Shown: in pieces, positions 24,082-34,828 of the stretch
How positions within the stretch are numbered: the first letter of the stretch is position 1
Layout of the letters: every line of letters starts with the position of its first letter
NCBI GenBank assembly: GCA_022661535.1
Contig: JAKULF010000001.1
Span: forward strand, 2,356,001 to 2,420,000
Origin: Eutypa lata
Taxonomy: Eukaryota; Ascomycota; Sordariomycetes; Xylariales; Diatrypaceae
Direction: 5' to 3'
Length of the DNA stretch: 64,000 nt
Notes under the pieces: model-generated
Told to the model about the DNA's origin: nothing
Seen by the model: only the letters and a program-made list of their open reading frames with translations
The model's database searches: none
Made by a program: the position numbers and the translations under genes

Positions 24082-27000
24082 CGTTATGTTCTTGAAAGCA
24101 GCCCAACTTCAATAAAGGTAGGCCTACACAGAATCGAATTGGAAATACGTCGAGCAGGGCGAATACAGTTCTTAGCGAATGACCTGTCAGTCGGTAGAAC
24201 AGACAAAACCCGCAACGACCACCACGACTCCAGAAACTCAAGGTAGTGAACACGGTTGGCTCATTGGAAACGAACGCGAATCGGGTAGGATGGGGGACAG
24301 ACGTGTAGATGATTTATCGGGAAATGGTGCAAAAAGACGACAAAATAAAGCCAGAAGACAATGAAAACGGACCCCTTTCACAGAATGTAGCTAGTGTAGT
24401 GTAGCGTTGGTGGCCAAACGATTGATGTAATAAAAATTGATATGATATCGAGAAGGTGTAGCGTATCAGGTTAGTTACGCCAAACAAGATCTGTACTTGG
24501 GTAACCAACACGACGACACGACACGACACGACGGTCTTACTTCTGAGTAGCAGATAGATGTATGCAAGGGTTGATCAAGGTCGGAATCTTGTTCGACCCG
24601 TTTTAGATGTGGATCAATTAACGAGCGGATTGAAATAGTAGTAGAGGGGAAATATATTAGACTGCGGCCGGGAAAGAGTCGACTTTTGTTTTTCTTTAAC
24701 GACGATGACGTTTACCTCAGCCCGGGTTGAGAGTAGGAGACCCAAGAACTGTCCAAAAACACTAATGTTAGCAGGGTTATTAGTTAGTTCACTGCACCCT
24801 AGCCCCTAACTAGTGCTAACTCTCACAAAGTGGGCTTTCGTTAGCTCCTTCTTCGTTAGGTACAGATAGTATACTTGATAGATACCAGAGATACAGGGTT
24901 TATAAGGGACAGACGCAGAACACATAAGTATCTGGTAAAAATAGAGCGGATGTTGCTGGAGCACTTACTCGTAGGGAAGAAGAACGGCAGACCTAGAAAA
25001 CGAGGAAGGAAGGTGCAAGAAAAAGATGGATAACCAAGGGCGTAATAAGAGTTATAATCATGTAGTAGTTAACTAGTGGTATGTAGATAATAAATATAAT
25101 ACTTCATACACATATTATTCAAGGCTTGATAGGTGTATGTTTGCGAGGCTGGGACAGTGGTTGAGTGGTTTGCGGTCTACAAGGGTCTTGATTGCTGATA
25201 TCAAAATACCATGTTTATGTTTCGTAGATCATCGAGATCTACTGCGAATAGCAATGTAAGCTAGCTGCAAGGTGGTCCGGATTGGGGAGGGGCTATCCGT
25301 TTTATTTTACAATACGACTTCGTAACATGCAACATGATACTTACGTGTATGCATAGAAGTGTAGTTTAAACCTTGTGCTTCCTGGTCCCACTTCCTTATA
25401 GGCCTTGGTGCTTACGTAATGTATTCACTAGGACTATTCAGGATGTAGGACTCTAATTGGTTAATTATCAGGATAGGATGGAATCCTCCTACAGACTATC
25501 TAAATAGTAATTACAACAAGGGATTCCTAAGGTCAAAGGAATCCTAAGGTGATCTGTAGGTTTCCTACCCTTTGTGTGGTGTTCCAGTTGTTCCTTTTAC
25601 TCCTTAGTCAGCGTTCCCTATAGGATCCACAACCTTAATAGTTCATGTCTATGCAGCGAAGATAGACATACGTAGTAAGGGAGGTCGGTTTTGACTGACA
25701 TACATGCAAATTCTGAATATGAGGAAATAACTAGATATGCTAGAATCAACGTGACTATCTGTCACTTATCTTGAGTGCGGCCCTCTTACTATTAAACGCT
25801 GGACTCGTAATCAACTTACGTAGATAGGTTTTTGAGTTAGTGAATGATACCCTCAATCATTAGCACGTATACATTAGTGAAAGTTTCCTGGCACACTGAA
25901 TAAATAACCCTTGAAGTTAGTTCCAGGCCCCGGTGCTCCGTCTCTCGTAAATGGGTAAAAGGCACATTTCGATTTTCTCGACAGTCTCGAGCACTAACTA
26001 CCTAACTAATCTGACTAATTTACTTGAGATGAGGTGACAACTCTAGATAAGTCGTACGATCTGAACCGATACATGTTATCACTATGGTGCAACTTAGCCG
26101 CACATCAGCTACATAGATAAGCCTGCAAGTGCCTGGAACCTGTTTTAGTGGTGGACGAGTAAGTCCCTAGTTTATCTGGAATTTTCCTCGTTTCCAAACT
26201 ACGGAAAAACCAATGAAACCCCTAAGACTTGCTCATATCTATATAGTAGGCCCTCTTCCTGCAGCCCGTCCCGATATGAAAAGCTGTCAATCTGCAGCCC
26301 ACAAGCAGGCATTGAAGGGAATGCATCCTAGGCGAAAGGAATGCAGTCTGGTTCTTGAGAATCTAACATGGTACGAATCCTGTTGTGACCGGTACGGCAC
26401 GTATGTGTTACCGCATTCTTTGCGATGACGACTCAATGCGCTGTACCATGATCTACAACGGCCATGCGGTCGACACCATCTTCTGTCTGCCAATCTGCAT
26501 GCAGCAGACCGGAACTGCGAGGTTCTGGTGGTTTGGAGTAATGCAACCAAACCCAGCCGCTAGAGGTAAAACTACCGGTAGACCCTATAATAAAGTTGCT
26601 TTACTGCATCTCGTATTTCCCCGCGCAACCCCCTGTCACTTCGAGAAACAGGTGTATGAAGAAGTAAATGCGAGTGTTCGCTCAGAAACAAATGCGAGTA
26701 TTCGCCCAGAGATAAATACGAATGTCCGTTTGATCAGATATCATGGATTATATTTCAATGTCACCCACACAACGGCCTTTCATAAGAGAGCTATTATCTA
26801 TTGTCAACTTGCTATCAAGTTCGCCAAAGTTTACAACCACACACGGAATTGGTTGATAGGAATATTCACCTTGCTAATGGCCATCATGGTGACAAGTAAA
26901 GCGAATACCTTCTTTAACCTTTCTTTATGTTTCTGACAACACATAGTCCATATACTCAGAACTAAGTTGAATGATATCGCAGCACCTTTAACCTTTGATA

Positions 27001-28613
27001 GGTAAACGCATGCGATACTCTCCTGTCTAACCACACTCTTACGTACGGTACGAGTCATTCATTTACGGCTAACATTGATTGTCAACCAGCCTCTTGGGAT
27101 ATGATATGATGCAGCACGGACACTAGAAAATTACGAGTATATTGACATTCCGTAGATATTTGAAGAGTCCAAATTTCAACAGTCACGTATATATCTCTTG
27201 AGCTATATTGAACACCAGGTCAGGTACTCGTTGGCAACCTCTTCGTTCGGCATATAAGACTACCTACCTGCCTATCCATATTCATATTACAGACATGACA
27301 TGTGTATGTGAGTCTTCATGCGTCGCTAGCACTGCGGTCCGCACAGCTTAGAAACCTGTGTACCTTCATTTCAAACATTGTCCAGATCTTTTTCGCTTTG
27401 ATCCAACGCCATGAAACGTACTCCTGGAAGATGCAGTTTCTTGGGTACTAAAGTCAGGAGTAACAAACACTTTGGAGCAGTTCGTATGATCTGTTTCAGC
27501 AGTTTCCACCTTGTGGCTATTTTAAGTTGATTAGCAGTTTTTTGTCCACTCTAGTATATCTTGTTATCTGAGGGGAGTTGAAGGTCTATGCTCGATTGCC
27601 AACGAGGTCGTCAGTCGTCAAACAACTTATTATCATCTGCATTGACAGTCCCAATCCCCTATTGTCATTCCTAAATCTACCTAGGTCCCGGGCAGTCCGT
27701 TTCCTTAATTACCTAACCTAGCCTTTCCTATCATTGGATAATGCATCTCGGCCCATATCTCCTCCGGTCGACATCAATTGGCCCGCCTTGTATGCACGAT
27801 GACCCGTTTTGGCGCCGGCTACTTTAATTACCAAGTCAGTGCAGCCCTAGGTAAAGGTGAGCAGAGGTGACAGAGGGTGAGTTGCCTGGTAGAGCTTGAA
27901 GAGCTGAACTGGTTATAATGCCCTGGGATTACCCATAATTCCCTAACACTGCTAACTAACAGCAACTGCCCGGTTTCCATAGGAATGCAGAAGAAAAAAA
28001 GGACCAACCCTGGTGATATTGCTTAGCTTAGCTCTCTCTACTAATACTATCCCTACCTAACACTTAGAGCATCATCTCTCCCTCTCCTTACGATAAAATT
28101 TGTCTATGATTTCTGTGTGCACGGTCAGACAGTGAGTCAGCAGTTAGACAAGCTACATTCATTACCTACCAGTTAACTGTAACCACCTTCAGTTCATGCC
28201 TCTCTTTTGATCGATCATCTTGATATCCAGTCTGCCAGTCTCTGTCCTTAGGATAACTGATAACCTGCAAAAGCAAACAGAAACTTGACTTATTACTTTA
28301 TTTTACATATACCTACATTAACTTATGCACCTAAACTAGGAGGTACCCAAGTACTAAGTTATATGCAAGCACTTTAATTCACTTTTTCCTCAGTGGCCTG
28401 CCAACCCAAAATCATCCACTCATCTCCCCGAACTCCCCTCGCTGTGCTTGCAAATTACATACACCACCAGCCAACCAACAAGCGCCGAACCTCCTATTCG
28501 ACCCCAATCACTCCCCTTTTGTACGATCTCTCCTAGGAAATAACCTTTTTAATAATAAAAAATAAAAAAGGGTCACGATTAGCAGCAGATCAACATAGCC
28601 CTCGCAGAACCGC
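24082..28613. other. Gene-poor 4.5-kb region
   Basis: Holds the promoter of the metallopeptidase gene on the left and that of the WHI5-type gene on the right. Between them is AT-rich sequence with degraded-looking repeats: mirror copies of ggaatcctaagg near 25520-25555, a tRNA-like stretch at 25148-25205, and a 24-bp tandem repeat inside a 183-codon frame at 26385-26936. That frame starts at a non-ATG codon and has a mixed composition (many Cys, His, Tyr), which does not look like a working gene. No exon set could be built. Confidence 0.5.
26661..26732 (+). repeat. 24-bp tandem repeat, three diverged copies
   Basis: Units at 26661-26684, 26685-26708 and 26709-26732 share the phrase AAATGCGAGT.TTCGC.CA. 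All three stay in frame and would encode an 8-residue repeat of the type E-x-N-A-S-x-R-x. The copies differ at several positions, so the array is old. The surrounding frame may be a decayed gene. Confidence 0.7.
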
Positions 28614-28631
28614 ATGTCCACCCGAAAATGA
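28614..28631 (+). promoter_or_regulatory. Five-codon uORF overlapping the WHI5-type start
   Basis: ATG at 28614 reads Met-Ser-Thr-Arg-Lys then TGA at 28629-28631, overlapping the main ATG at 28628 by an ATGA junction. The upstream ATG has C at -3 (weak) and the main ATG has A at -3 (strong). Leader extent is not known. Confidence 0.5.
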
Positions 28632-29828
28632 TGTCGTCGCCCTTAAAGAAACAGCCCGAAGCTGTAGCAGACAAGGTTCTCAAACGAGTTGAGGTTAGCA
28701 AGGTAAGAAGAATACTTTTTTGAATATGTATCCAGATCTAAGCTTCTCTGAACTGCTTGTGAGGCAAAAAAAAAAAGAAAGTAAAAAAATTCAAACTAAA
28801 GGAGAATACTCTGTTTTTTTTTCGTTCTATAGATTGCACGGAGACTTCAGGGCCGGTTAGCCCTGGCACAATTCAAAACCAAACATGGCTGGGAGGATTT
28901 GACTCTCGACACCCTCGAGCCCAAGTTGGAGGAGGAAATCAGACGAAAGCGCCAGTACGATGCCGAGATACTATCCGATTCTTCGTCCACTACATCAGAA
29001 CTACCTTATCCCAATTCGAGAGCTCTGATGAGTTCCCCCCTGAAAGCACCTCTCTTCTCGGATGGAATCGGATCCAGCAGCGGCAGCACCGGTCACCGCA
29101 AACGCACTTACATGGCCTCGTTCGACATGCCTATGTCGAGTCCGACGAAACGATTACGATCATCCCCCACCACCCATAAGTCCTTCAACCAACACAACCT
29201 AAGCCAGAATTCATGGCGGTCACATCGTCAACTCACACAATCTTCGCCGGTGAAGCCACGGAGGCAGCAACATTTCACGACATCCACTGGCCCCGATGTC
29301 TCCTTTTTTCAGGGATCACGCCGTCCCTCGATGGATCTAGCCGCCTCTAATTATGCCGCGAATCCCGAGGATGACGACGACCTCCCAGTGCATTCTTTTA
29401 GGATCGACCATAATCGAGCGTCACCGCCCAGAACACCCCCTATGCGCAATCGGACCGTTCCTAATCGTCGCAATAAGGATCGGCTTGGAAACAACGGCCA
29501 AAAGTCGGGCGAGGAGGGTGCGGACTTGTTGCTGTATCTGGCCGCATCTCCCTCGCCTGCCGTCCCCTCGACCAAGACTCGCATGGACCCCCCTTCTACT
29601 CCCCCGCCGAAGAAAGACCTTGCTCTGCCGTCTTCGATGATGACAACACCAGGTGGAGGCAACTTGTTCCCGACCACGCCGGGCCAACCTTTCGACATCT
29701 CGGATTTCGTGAACATTACCCCCAGCCCAGCACAGAAGCCCTGGAAGACGCCGGTGTCATTGACTACGGCTAAGACACCGTTAGGTCGCGCAACGCGAAA
29801 GCTGACCTTCGAGGGGCCTTTACACTAA
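28628..29828 (+). CDS. whi5: WHI5/NRM1-family G1/S transcriptional repressor
   Basis: Predicted nuclear repressor of SBF/MBF-type G1/S transcription, 356 aa. Exons: 28628-28702 and 28833-29828; the intron (130 bp) lies between KRVEVSK and IARRLQGRLALAQFK. Residues 26-60 form a conserved charged helix region (IARRLQGRLALAQFKTKHGW). The GTB motif, which binds the G1/S transcription factor, is at about 254-267 (GADLLLYLAASPSP). The rest is disordered and full of SP/TP sites (MSSPLK, SPTKRLR, SSPVKP, SPPRTPP, PSTPPPKK), as expected for a protein inactivated by cyclin-dependent kinase. A second ATG follows the first directly. A Whi5 versus Nrm1 assignment cannot be made by eye; filamentous fungi generally keep one or two members. 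The leader has a five-codon uORF. Confidence 0.85.
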
Positions 29829-32539
29829 ATCAATCCCCTGGATATATCTCACCTTCTTTTCCCATTTACGGCGTTAACGGTTACGGTATTACTATCTAAT
29901 GGCCGGGGTGTTTTATGATATTTTCCGGCGTACACCTAGACGATAATGATGACTGGTCTAGGTCCTATTCTCTATTAAACTTCGATTCTCATCCCTCCTT
30001 ACTGGGCATCTTCCCGTCTAGCTTCATACAGAGCGGTAATTCCATAAAAGGCTTCTACTTGGATCACGATCCACGCCCCCTTAAATGGTTTAAGATGACT
30101 CCTGCCGCCTCGTTTGTACAGTGGCCGGCTAATATCATAGTGGACCAATTATAGCAGAGTCCCAACAATAACATCTCAGGGTCAACAACAATAACGACAG
30201 GGTTTGATTTGACACGCCTTCTTATGCTTATGCACGACTACATGCCTCAGTAAAACATGCACTACCAGCCTCATCCTATCTCGTTCCCTATGTTTTGGAC
30301 GTTTGATATATGGCCATTGGACATGGATGTCGCTAGCGTTGACTACATATACAACACATTGTACTCTTTTGTCCTTTTCTCTGTCTGTGGCTGAGTTAAG
30401 AGAAGGAGGGAAAGACACGGCATGGGACTCGAGTTGAGTTAGGGAGGGGTTCGAGGCGTTCCTCAATTGGTCTTTTGGAAGGAGTGTCGGCTGGTGAGAA
30501 TGGCGCTCCTTTACGCGTCGGGAAAGCTGGTTTTTCTTAACTTTTTTTTCTCCACGCGTTTGACGGGATTTGTTTAATTGAAAAAAAAGGAAAGGGACGA
30601 ATCAGAGGGAATTAAAACGCGAAGTTTTCGCGTTTTGGCGGGGAGCAGGGATTAAGCCGCCTTTCTTGGCATTTGTTAGCCAATCACAATTTGTTAGTTA
30701 ACTACGAAGTACATTGTATTAGTTAAGACTTACTTATACACACCAAAGAGAAAATGTGATGTCACTTAACTGGTACCTAAGTTACGCATTACCTGGAAAG
30801 TTGGTTATTGGTTCAACCGTGTAGGTACTGCCATGTGATTTGACCGTTCCATCGGGATATTTCATTTCAAATATTAGATAGATAAGCTTGGAATAAGGTA
30901 ACCAACTAACTACGTGTATAGTAAGAGCGAATGTTTGGCCACGAGAAGCCTTATATTATGCTATAATTGTTGACGATAATCTATATATGTATATTTCCAA
31001 CCCATCTAACTATGTATCTTGCTACTACCAGATCTTTAGTATACAATAATGATGGATGAGTACATATAGACTACTATGTATGTATGTAGGTAAGACTGCC
31101 TAAGTACATTGGTAGGTAGATAAGATCTGATACCAACGGGGGTTATATCATATGTGTATCTGGTGGTTAGGAGTTTACTACATACATTACATGCCTACCT
31201 AGGTAGTCAATACCTATGTAGCGGGCCGATTGATGAAGGAGTAGATAGTACCTAGATTCCTCCAGGGTTGAACAGAACAGAAAAGAGGTAGCGAAGAATA
31301 TACTGTATGTACGTTATCGAGAGAGTGCAAATCCCTACTCTATATGCAGTGTCTGTTATCTATGTACTCTAGCCCATTATATCATCCTTAACGTTGCTAT
31401 GTATACAGCTATGTAGCTTACTCTCTAGATACTTACACCGCGACAACTAACGAATGTATCTGATCAATATAACACATTCTTAAACAACACTCGCAGGTGG
31501 CATGTGTCGCTTCACCCTCGTTCCATACCAATACCAAGAACTGCGTGCGGGCTTCTGCTATCCTTGTTATCATCGTCACCATATACTACATAGTCAATAT
31601 ACCACAAGTATGCCGGGGACTTCAATAAATATATTCATTCGTATTTCAACCGTGACAAGCTATCGAACAGGAATTCCATCTCAAGAGGAGACGGTAGATA
31701 CCTAGGTAGGTAAATAGGTAACCAGGTGGCGACGGAGTCCAGATACAAGCTGATGAATAATAGGTAGCTTGCTAGTTATCCGCGAGTGAGATGGGCTCTT
31801 CTTCCTTTCCTCTCTTCCCCCCTTTTTATTTCTCTCTTCTTCCCTTTTTCCTCGTCTCTTTCTTTTACTACCGACCATTCAGCGCACATCTGTGTATGTA
31901 TGTGTCAGATAAGCAGGAAGGTTAGATAAGTAGGCAGTCAGTCCATGTAATACGTACGATTCGATCCATCAACGTCCTCTCTGCGCTCCTCTCTTCGTGG
32001 CGGCACCAACGACGGGCGGTTCAGCCCGGTCATCGGATGACCACGTATTAAAATGAGTGACGAGGTTATGTACCTAAGTATATATGTATGTATATATGTG
32101 CAAGTTGTGCTGTGCTGTGTTGTGTCGCCAAGAGAATGTGAGGGGGGGTATATATCAATCAATCGAACAATCAAACAGATGCAAGCAAGCAAGCAACAAC
32201 AGCGACACAACGGGGAAAGGGGGAAGAACCAAAAACACGACAATAATGATGATGTTACAATAGCATAACGCAATATACTCCTTCATCGAATGCTCCACCT
32301 CCCATACACGACGCCCGTTTTGTTTTGTTTTTTTTGCCAACGCCAACAACTTTTGGTATCCTTTTCCACAGAATAGATGATGCTCCATGCCGAGACAGGT
32401 AGGAAGGAAAATGGGCGCATTAATCCATCAACATCATATATCGTGGAGGTAGGGAGGGTGGTACCCAGATGAAGTGGTACGGAGCTGAGTTAGGGGCTCG
32501 CATAACTGTAAATGGAGGCGCTGCGGTGCCATACGCACA
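29829..32539. other. Intergenic, 2.7 kb, with G1/S-type motif cluster
   Basis: No supported gene. Notable content is the MCB/E2F-like cluster at 30513-30643 and a CCAAT box near 30681. Pyrimidine-rich tracts lie at 31797-31870. A leftward 94-codon frame (30182-30466) lacks an ATG start and clear coding bias. The right end is the 3' flank of the membrane-protein gene. Confidence 0.5.
30513..30643. promoter_or_regulatory. Cluster of MCB (ACGCGT) and E2F-like sites
   Basis: ACGCGT at 30513-30518 and 30554-30559. A perfect 10-bp inverted repeat AAAACGCGAA-gtt-TTCGCGTTTT at 30614-30636 carries two more ACGCG/CGCGT cores, and TTTTGGCGGGG (E2F-like) follows at 30633-30643. These are the binding motifs of MBF/SBF/E2F-class G1/S factors. 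The cluster lies 685-815 bp past the stop of the WHI5-type gene, with no recognised start codon nearby on either strand. Confidence 0.5.
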
Positions 32540-34828
32540 TTACAGCGCCTTCCCCACGCTTCCCACGCTTCCCTTGCTCGACCTCTTCTTACTGGCCACC
32601 GCGGGCCCTACATCGGGCCCCGGCTCGCTCCAGTCATCGAGACTGGTGTTGGCGGCCTTCGCATTACCACCGGCTCTCGAGTTGGCGTTTGCAATGGTGT
32701 TGGCGTTGGTGTTTATTGAGATATCACCGCCCTCGGAAATCCCAGAGTACCTAGACGTCCAGCTAGCGTAGCTCTCGCCCCTGGTGTGGGCCCTAGCCCG
32801 CGGCGGCGCTCCTATGCCACCGGCACTGCTATACTGGCTGCTTCGCTGACTATCTCGATTCATATCCCTAGAGCCGGAGCGGCTCGCCGAGAGCAGCTCC
32901 GGTCGGTCGAGATCGAACGGGTCGGAACGGAACTTCGTGTTGCGCTTGTACATATCTGAGTCGACGCTCAACCCGGACTCGCGGTTGAGGAAGCCGTAAT
33001 TGCTGCTCCTCCGGTTACTAGACCTCCTCGCTGCTATCGCTGCCGCTACCGCTGCCGCGTTGCTGCCGTTGTTGTTGTTGCTGCCGTTCACGGTGGCGCT
33101 ACGGCCGCGCGACCTTCGTATGTCCTGCACGTATGTAGTAGGACCGCCGTTGCTCGTGACGGCATTGGCATCCGAGAACGGGTTATTGCTCGCGTCGTCA
33201 TCACCGCCCTTTGCCAACGCAAGAGGCGGGATCGTAGCCGAGTCATGCCTCACGCTGCCGCTACCGTCGTTCGAAGTAGGTCGTATGGCGTTGTCGTCAG
33301 AAAAGGGGCTGACCCCCATGGCCCCTTCGAAGTCGAACCCCAAACCGCCTAGGAAATGGTCTTGACTGGGCGAGCGGCGCTTCGAGTTGCGGCCTTTCGC
33401 ACCACCTGCGCCGCCGGCAGATTTTCGCGCAGCCTCTTCGTCCATTTTCAACAGCGTGAGGAAGTCGGGCTGCTGCGTGTTCGATGGAGCGGCCTTCTCG
33501 TTGCTGCTGACTCTCCTTATGGCGCGGGCTCCGGCAAACGGTTCGTTGTTCGTGCGGTTGCTCTTCGGGGGGCCGGAGCGGCCCAGGCGGCCCCACCAGC
33601 CGAAGAACCGCTCCTTCGCAGTGGGAGCGTCATCACCGTCATCACCATCATCATCGTTGTTGCCCGCTCTCGAGCTCGACCGCCTCGACGAGGTAGATGA
33701 TAACGGGGGCCCGAACTGCGACGTGCCCCTGTCTAGATCAATGGTCGGCTTAGGACTATCGCTACGACTACGCCCAAGGCCGGAAACGCGGTCGCGAAAG
33801 CGCTTGTAGCCGTAGACAAAACTGTTCTTCATCTTCTCCGAGACTGGGGTGGGACCCAAAGAGGTTCGGTTGATGGTGTACACTACTGTTTCCTTCTCCC
33901 TGCGGCCGAACCCAGGGTCTCCAAACATGGACGTTAGTAGCGTACTTCTTCGCTTCCGCTTGCTTCGCCTCCGCAGGAAAAATATGAGGAATGCAATGAG
34001 GGAGAGGATAGCCAGTCCTCCCACTACGCCCCCTGCTACTGCTGCTGTTGTCATTGTGGTAGAGGGGGCCTCTGTAGCCCCTGCACCCGCGGCCCCTGCA
34101 GCCTCCGCAGAACTGCTTGGAGAACCTAGCCCGGCGGTAGTCTGAACCGGCGGTGACGCCGTCATCGAAGTCGACGATATATCCATCGAGACCGCAGCAT
34201 TACCGCCGGCCGTTGGTGTGTCTTGTGCTGTGGAGTCGGCGGTAATGATATCTGCGTTAGCTTCCGTGGTCGTTCCTGCTGGGTCTTCCGATGTTGACGT
34301 CGGTGCTGCATTGTCATTAGTTGCTGAACTCTGCTGAAGTATTTCTGACTGCTGCTGCTCAGTTGGTGCTTCTGACTGGGATGGCGTACTTGGTGCGGCT
34401 TCTTCGGACGAGACATCTTGGACATTACTATTCCCTGGTGAGGGCGAGGGCGAGGGCTGGGTTGCGGGAGCCCCTGCGTTTGGTGTTGGCGTGGAATCAA
34501 GAGCCGTTATGTCTTCTGTAGTCTCTTCAGGAGGCGGCGGTACAGGACTTGTTATACTAGGAGAAGCTTCCTGTGCTGGTGGTGCAACAATAGTCTCTTC
34601 AGGACTCTCAGCCGCCGCTGTGGGAAGGACAGTAGAACTCGAGGTTGAACTCGAGGTTGAACTCGAGGTGGTGGAAGATGTCGACGATGATAATATCGCA
34701 GAGGTTGTTACTGACGAAGCGGTCGTCGGTTGCGCTGCCGCTGGGTTCGTCTTGGGTATCGCAGTACACCTCTTGCCCCCCAAACTTGTAATAAATGCCC
34801 CGGCCGGAAGGTTGGCGTTTGTGGCCAT
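32540..34828 (-). CDS. Ser/Thr-rich single-pass membrane protein (sensor-like), no signal peptide
   Basis: Predicted 762-aa type I-like plasma-membrane protein, single exon. The start is the ATG of MATNANLPAGAF at 34828; the frame opens further upstream but only at a TTG. Residues 1-260 are Ser/Thr/Pro/Ala-rich (runs of SSST), likely O-mannosylated. One membrane segment lies at about 262-285 (AVAGGVVGGLAILSLIAFLI), followed by a strong stop-transfer RRRSKRKRR. The 470-residue cytosolic tail is Ser/Arg-rich with acidic DDDGDDGDD, FGWWGRLGR and Asn runs. The layout resembles fungal Wsc/Mid2- or Skg6-like proteins, but no WSC Cys domain or cleavable signal is visible; a short first exon with a signal peptide could have been missed. 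Function not recognised. Confidence 0.75.
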   Translation of the reverse strand: MATNANLPAGAFITSLGGKRCTAIPKTNPAAAQPTTASSVTTSAILSSSTSSTTSSSTSSSTSSSTVLPTAAAESPEETIVAPPAQEASPSITSPVPPPPEETTEDITALDSTPTPNAGAPATQPSPSPSPGNSNVQDVSSEEAAPSTPSQSEAPTEQQQSEILQQSSATNDNAAPTSTSEDPAGTTTEANADIITADSTAQDTPTAGGNAAVSMDISSTSMTASPPVQTTAGLGSPSSSAEAAGAAGAGATEAPSTTMTTAAVAGGVVGGLAILSLIAFLIFFLRRRSKRKRRSTLLTSMFGDPGFGRREKETVVYTINRTSLGPTPVSEKMKNSFVYGYKRFRDRVSGLGRSRSDSPKPTIDLDRGTSQFGPPLSSTSSRRSSSRAGNNDDDGDDGDDAPTAKERFFGWWGRLGRSGPPKSNRTNNEPFAGARAIRRVSSNEKAAPSNTQQPDFLTLLKMDEEAARKSAGGAGGAKGRNSKRRSPSQDHFLGGLGFDFEGAMGVSPFSDDNAIRPTSNDGSGSVRHDSATIPPLALAKGGDDDASNNPFSDANAVTSNGGPTTYVQDIRRSRGRSATVNGSNNNNGSNAAAVAAAIAARRSSNRRSSNYGFLNRESGLSVDSDMYKRNTKFRSDPFDLDRPELLSASRSGSRDMNRDSQRSSQYSSAGGIGAPPRARAHTRGESYASWTSRYSGISEGGDISINTNANTIANANSRAGGNAKAANTSLDDWSEPGPDVGPAVASKKRSSKGSVGSVGKAL
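34635..34670. repeat. 12-bp coding tandem repeat
   Basis: Three copies of gaactcgaggtt (last one ending tg) inside the Ser/Thr-rich ectodomain; on the coding strand they give the repeated SSST peptide. Recent expansion is likely because the copies are almost identical. Confidence 0.9.

Noticed and set aside
33000..34145. Several plus-strand frames of 98-140 codons
   Set aside because: Antisense of the Ser/Thr-rich membrane-protein gene.
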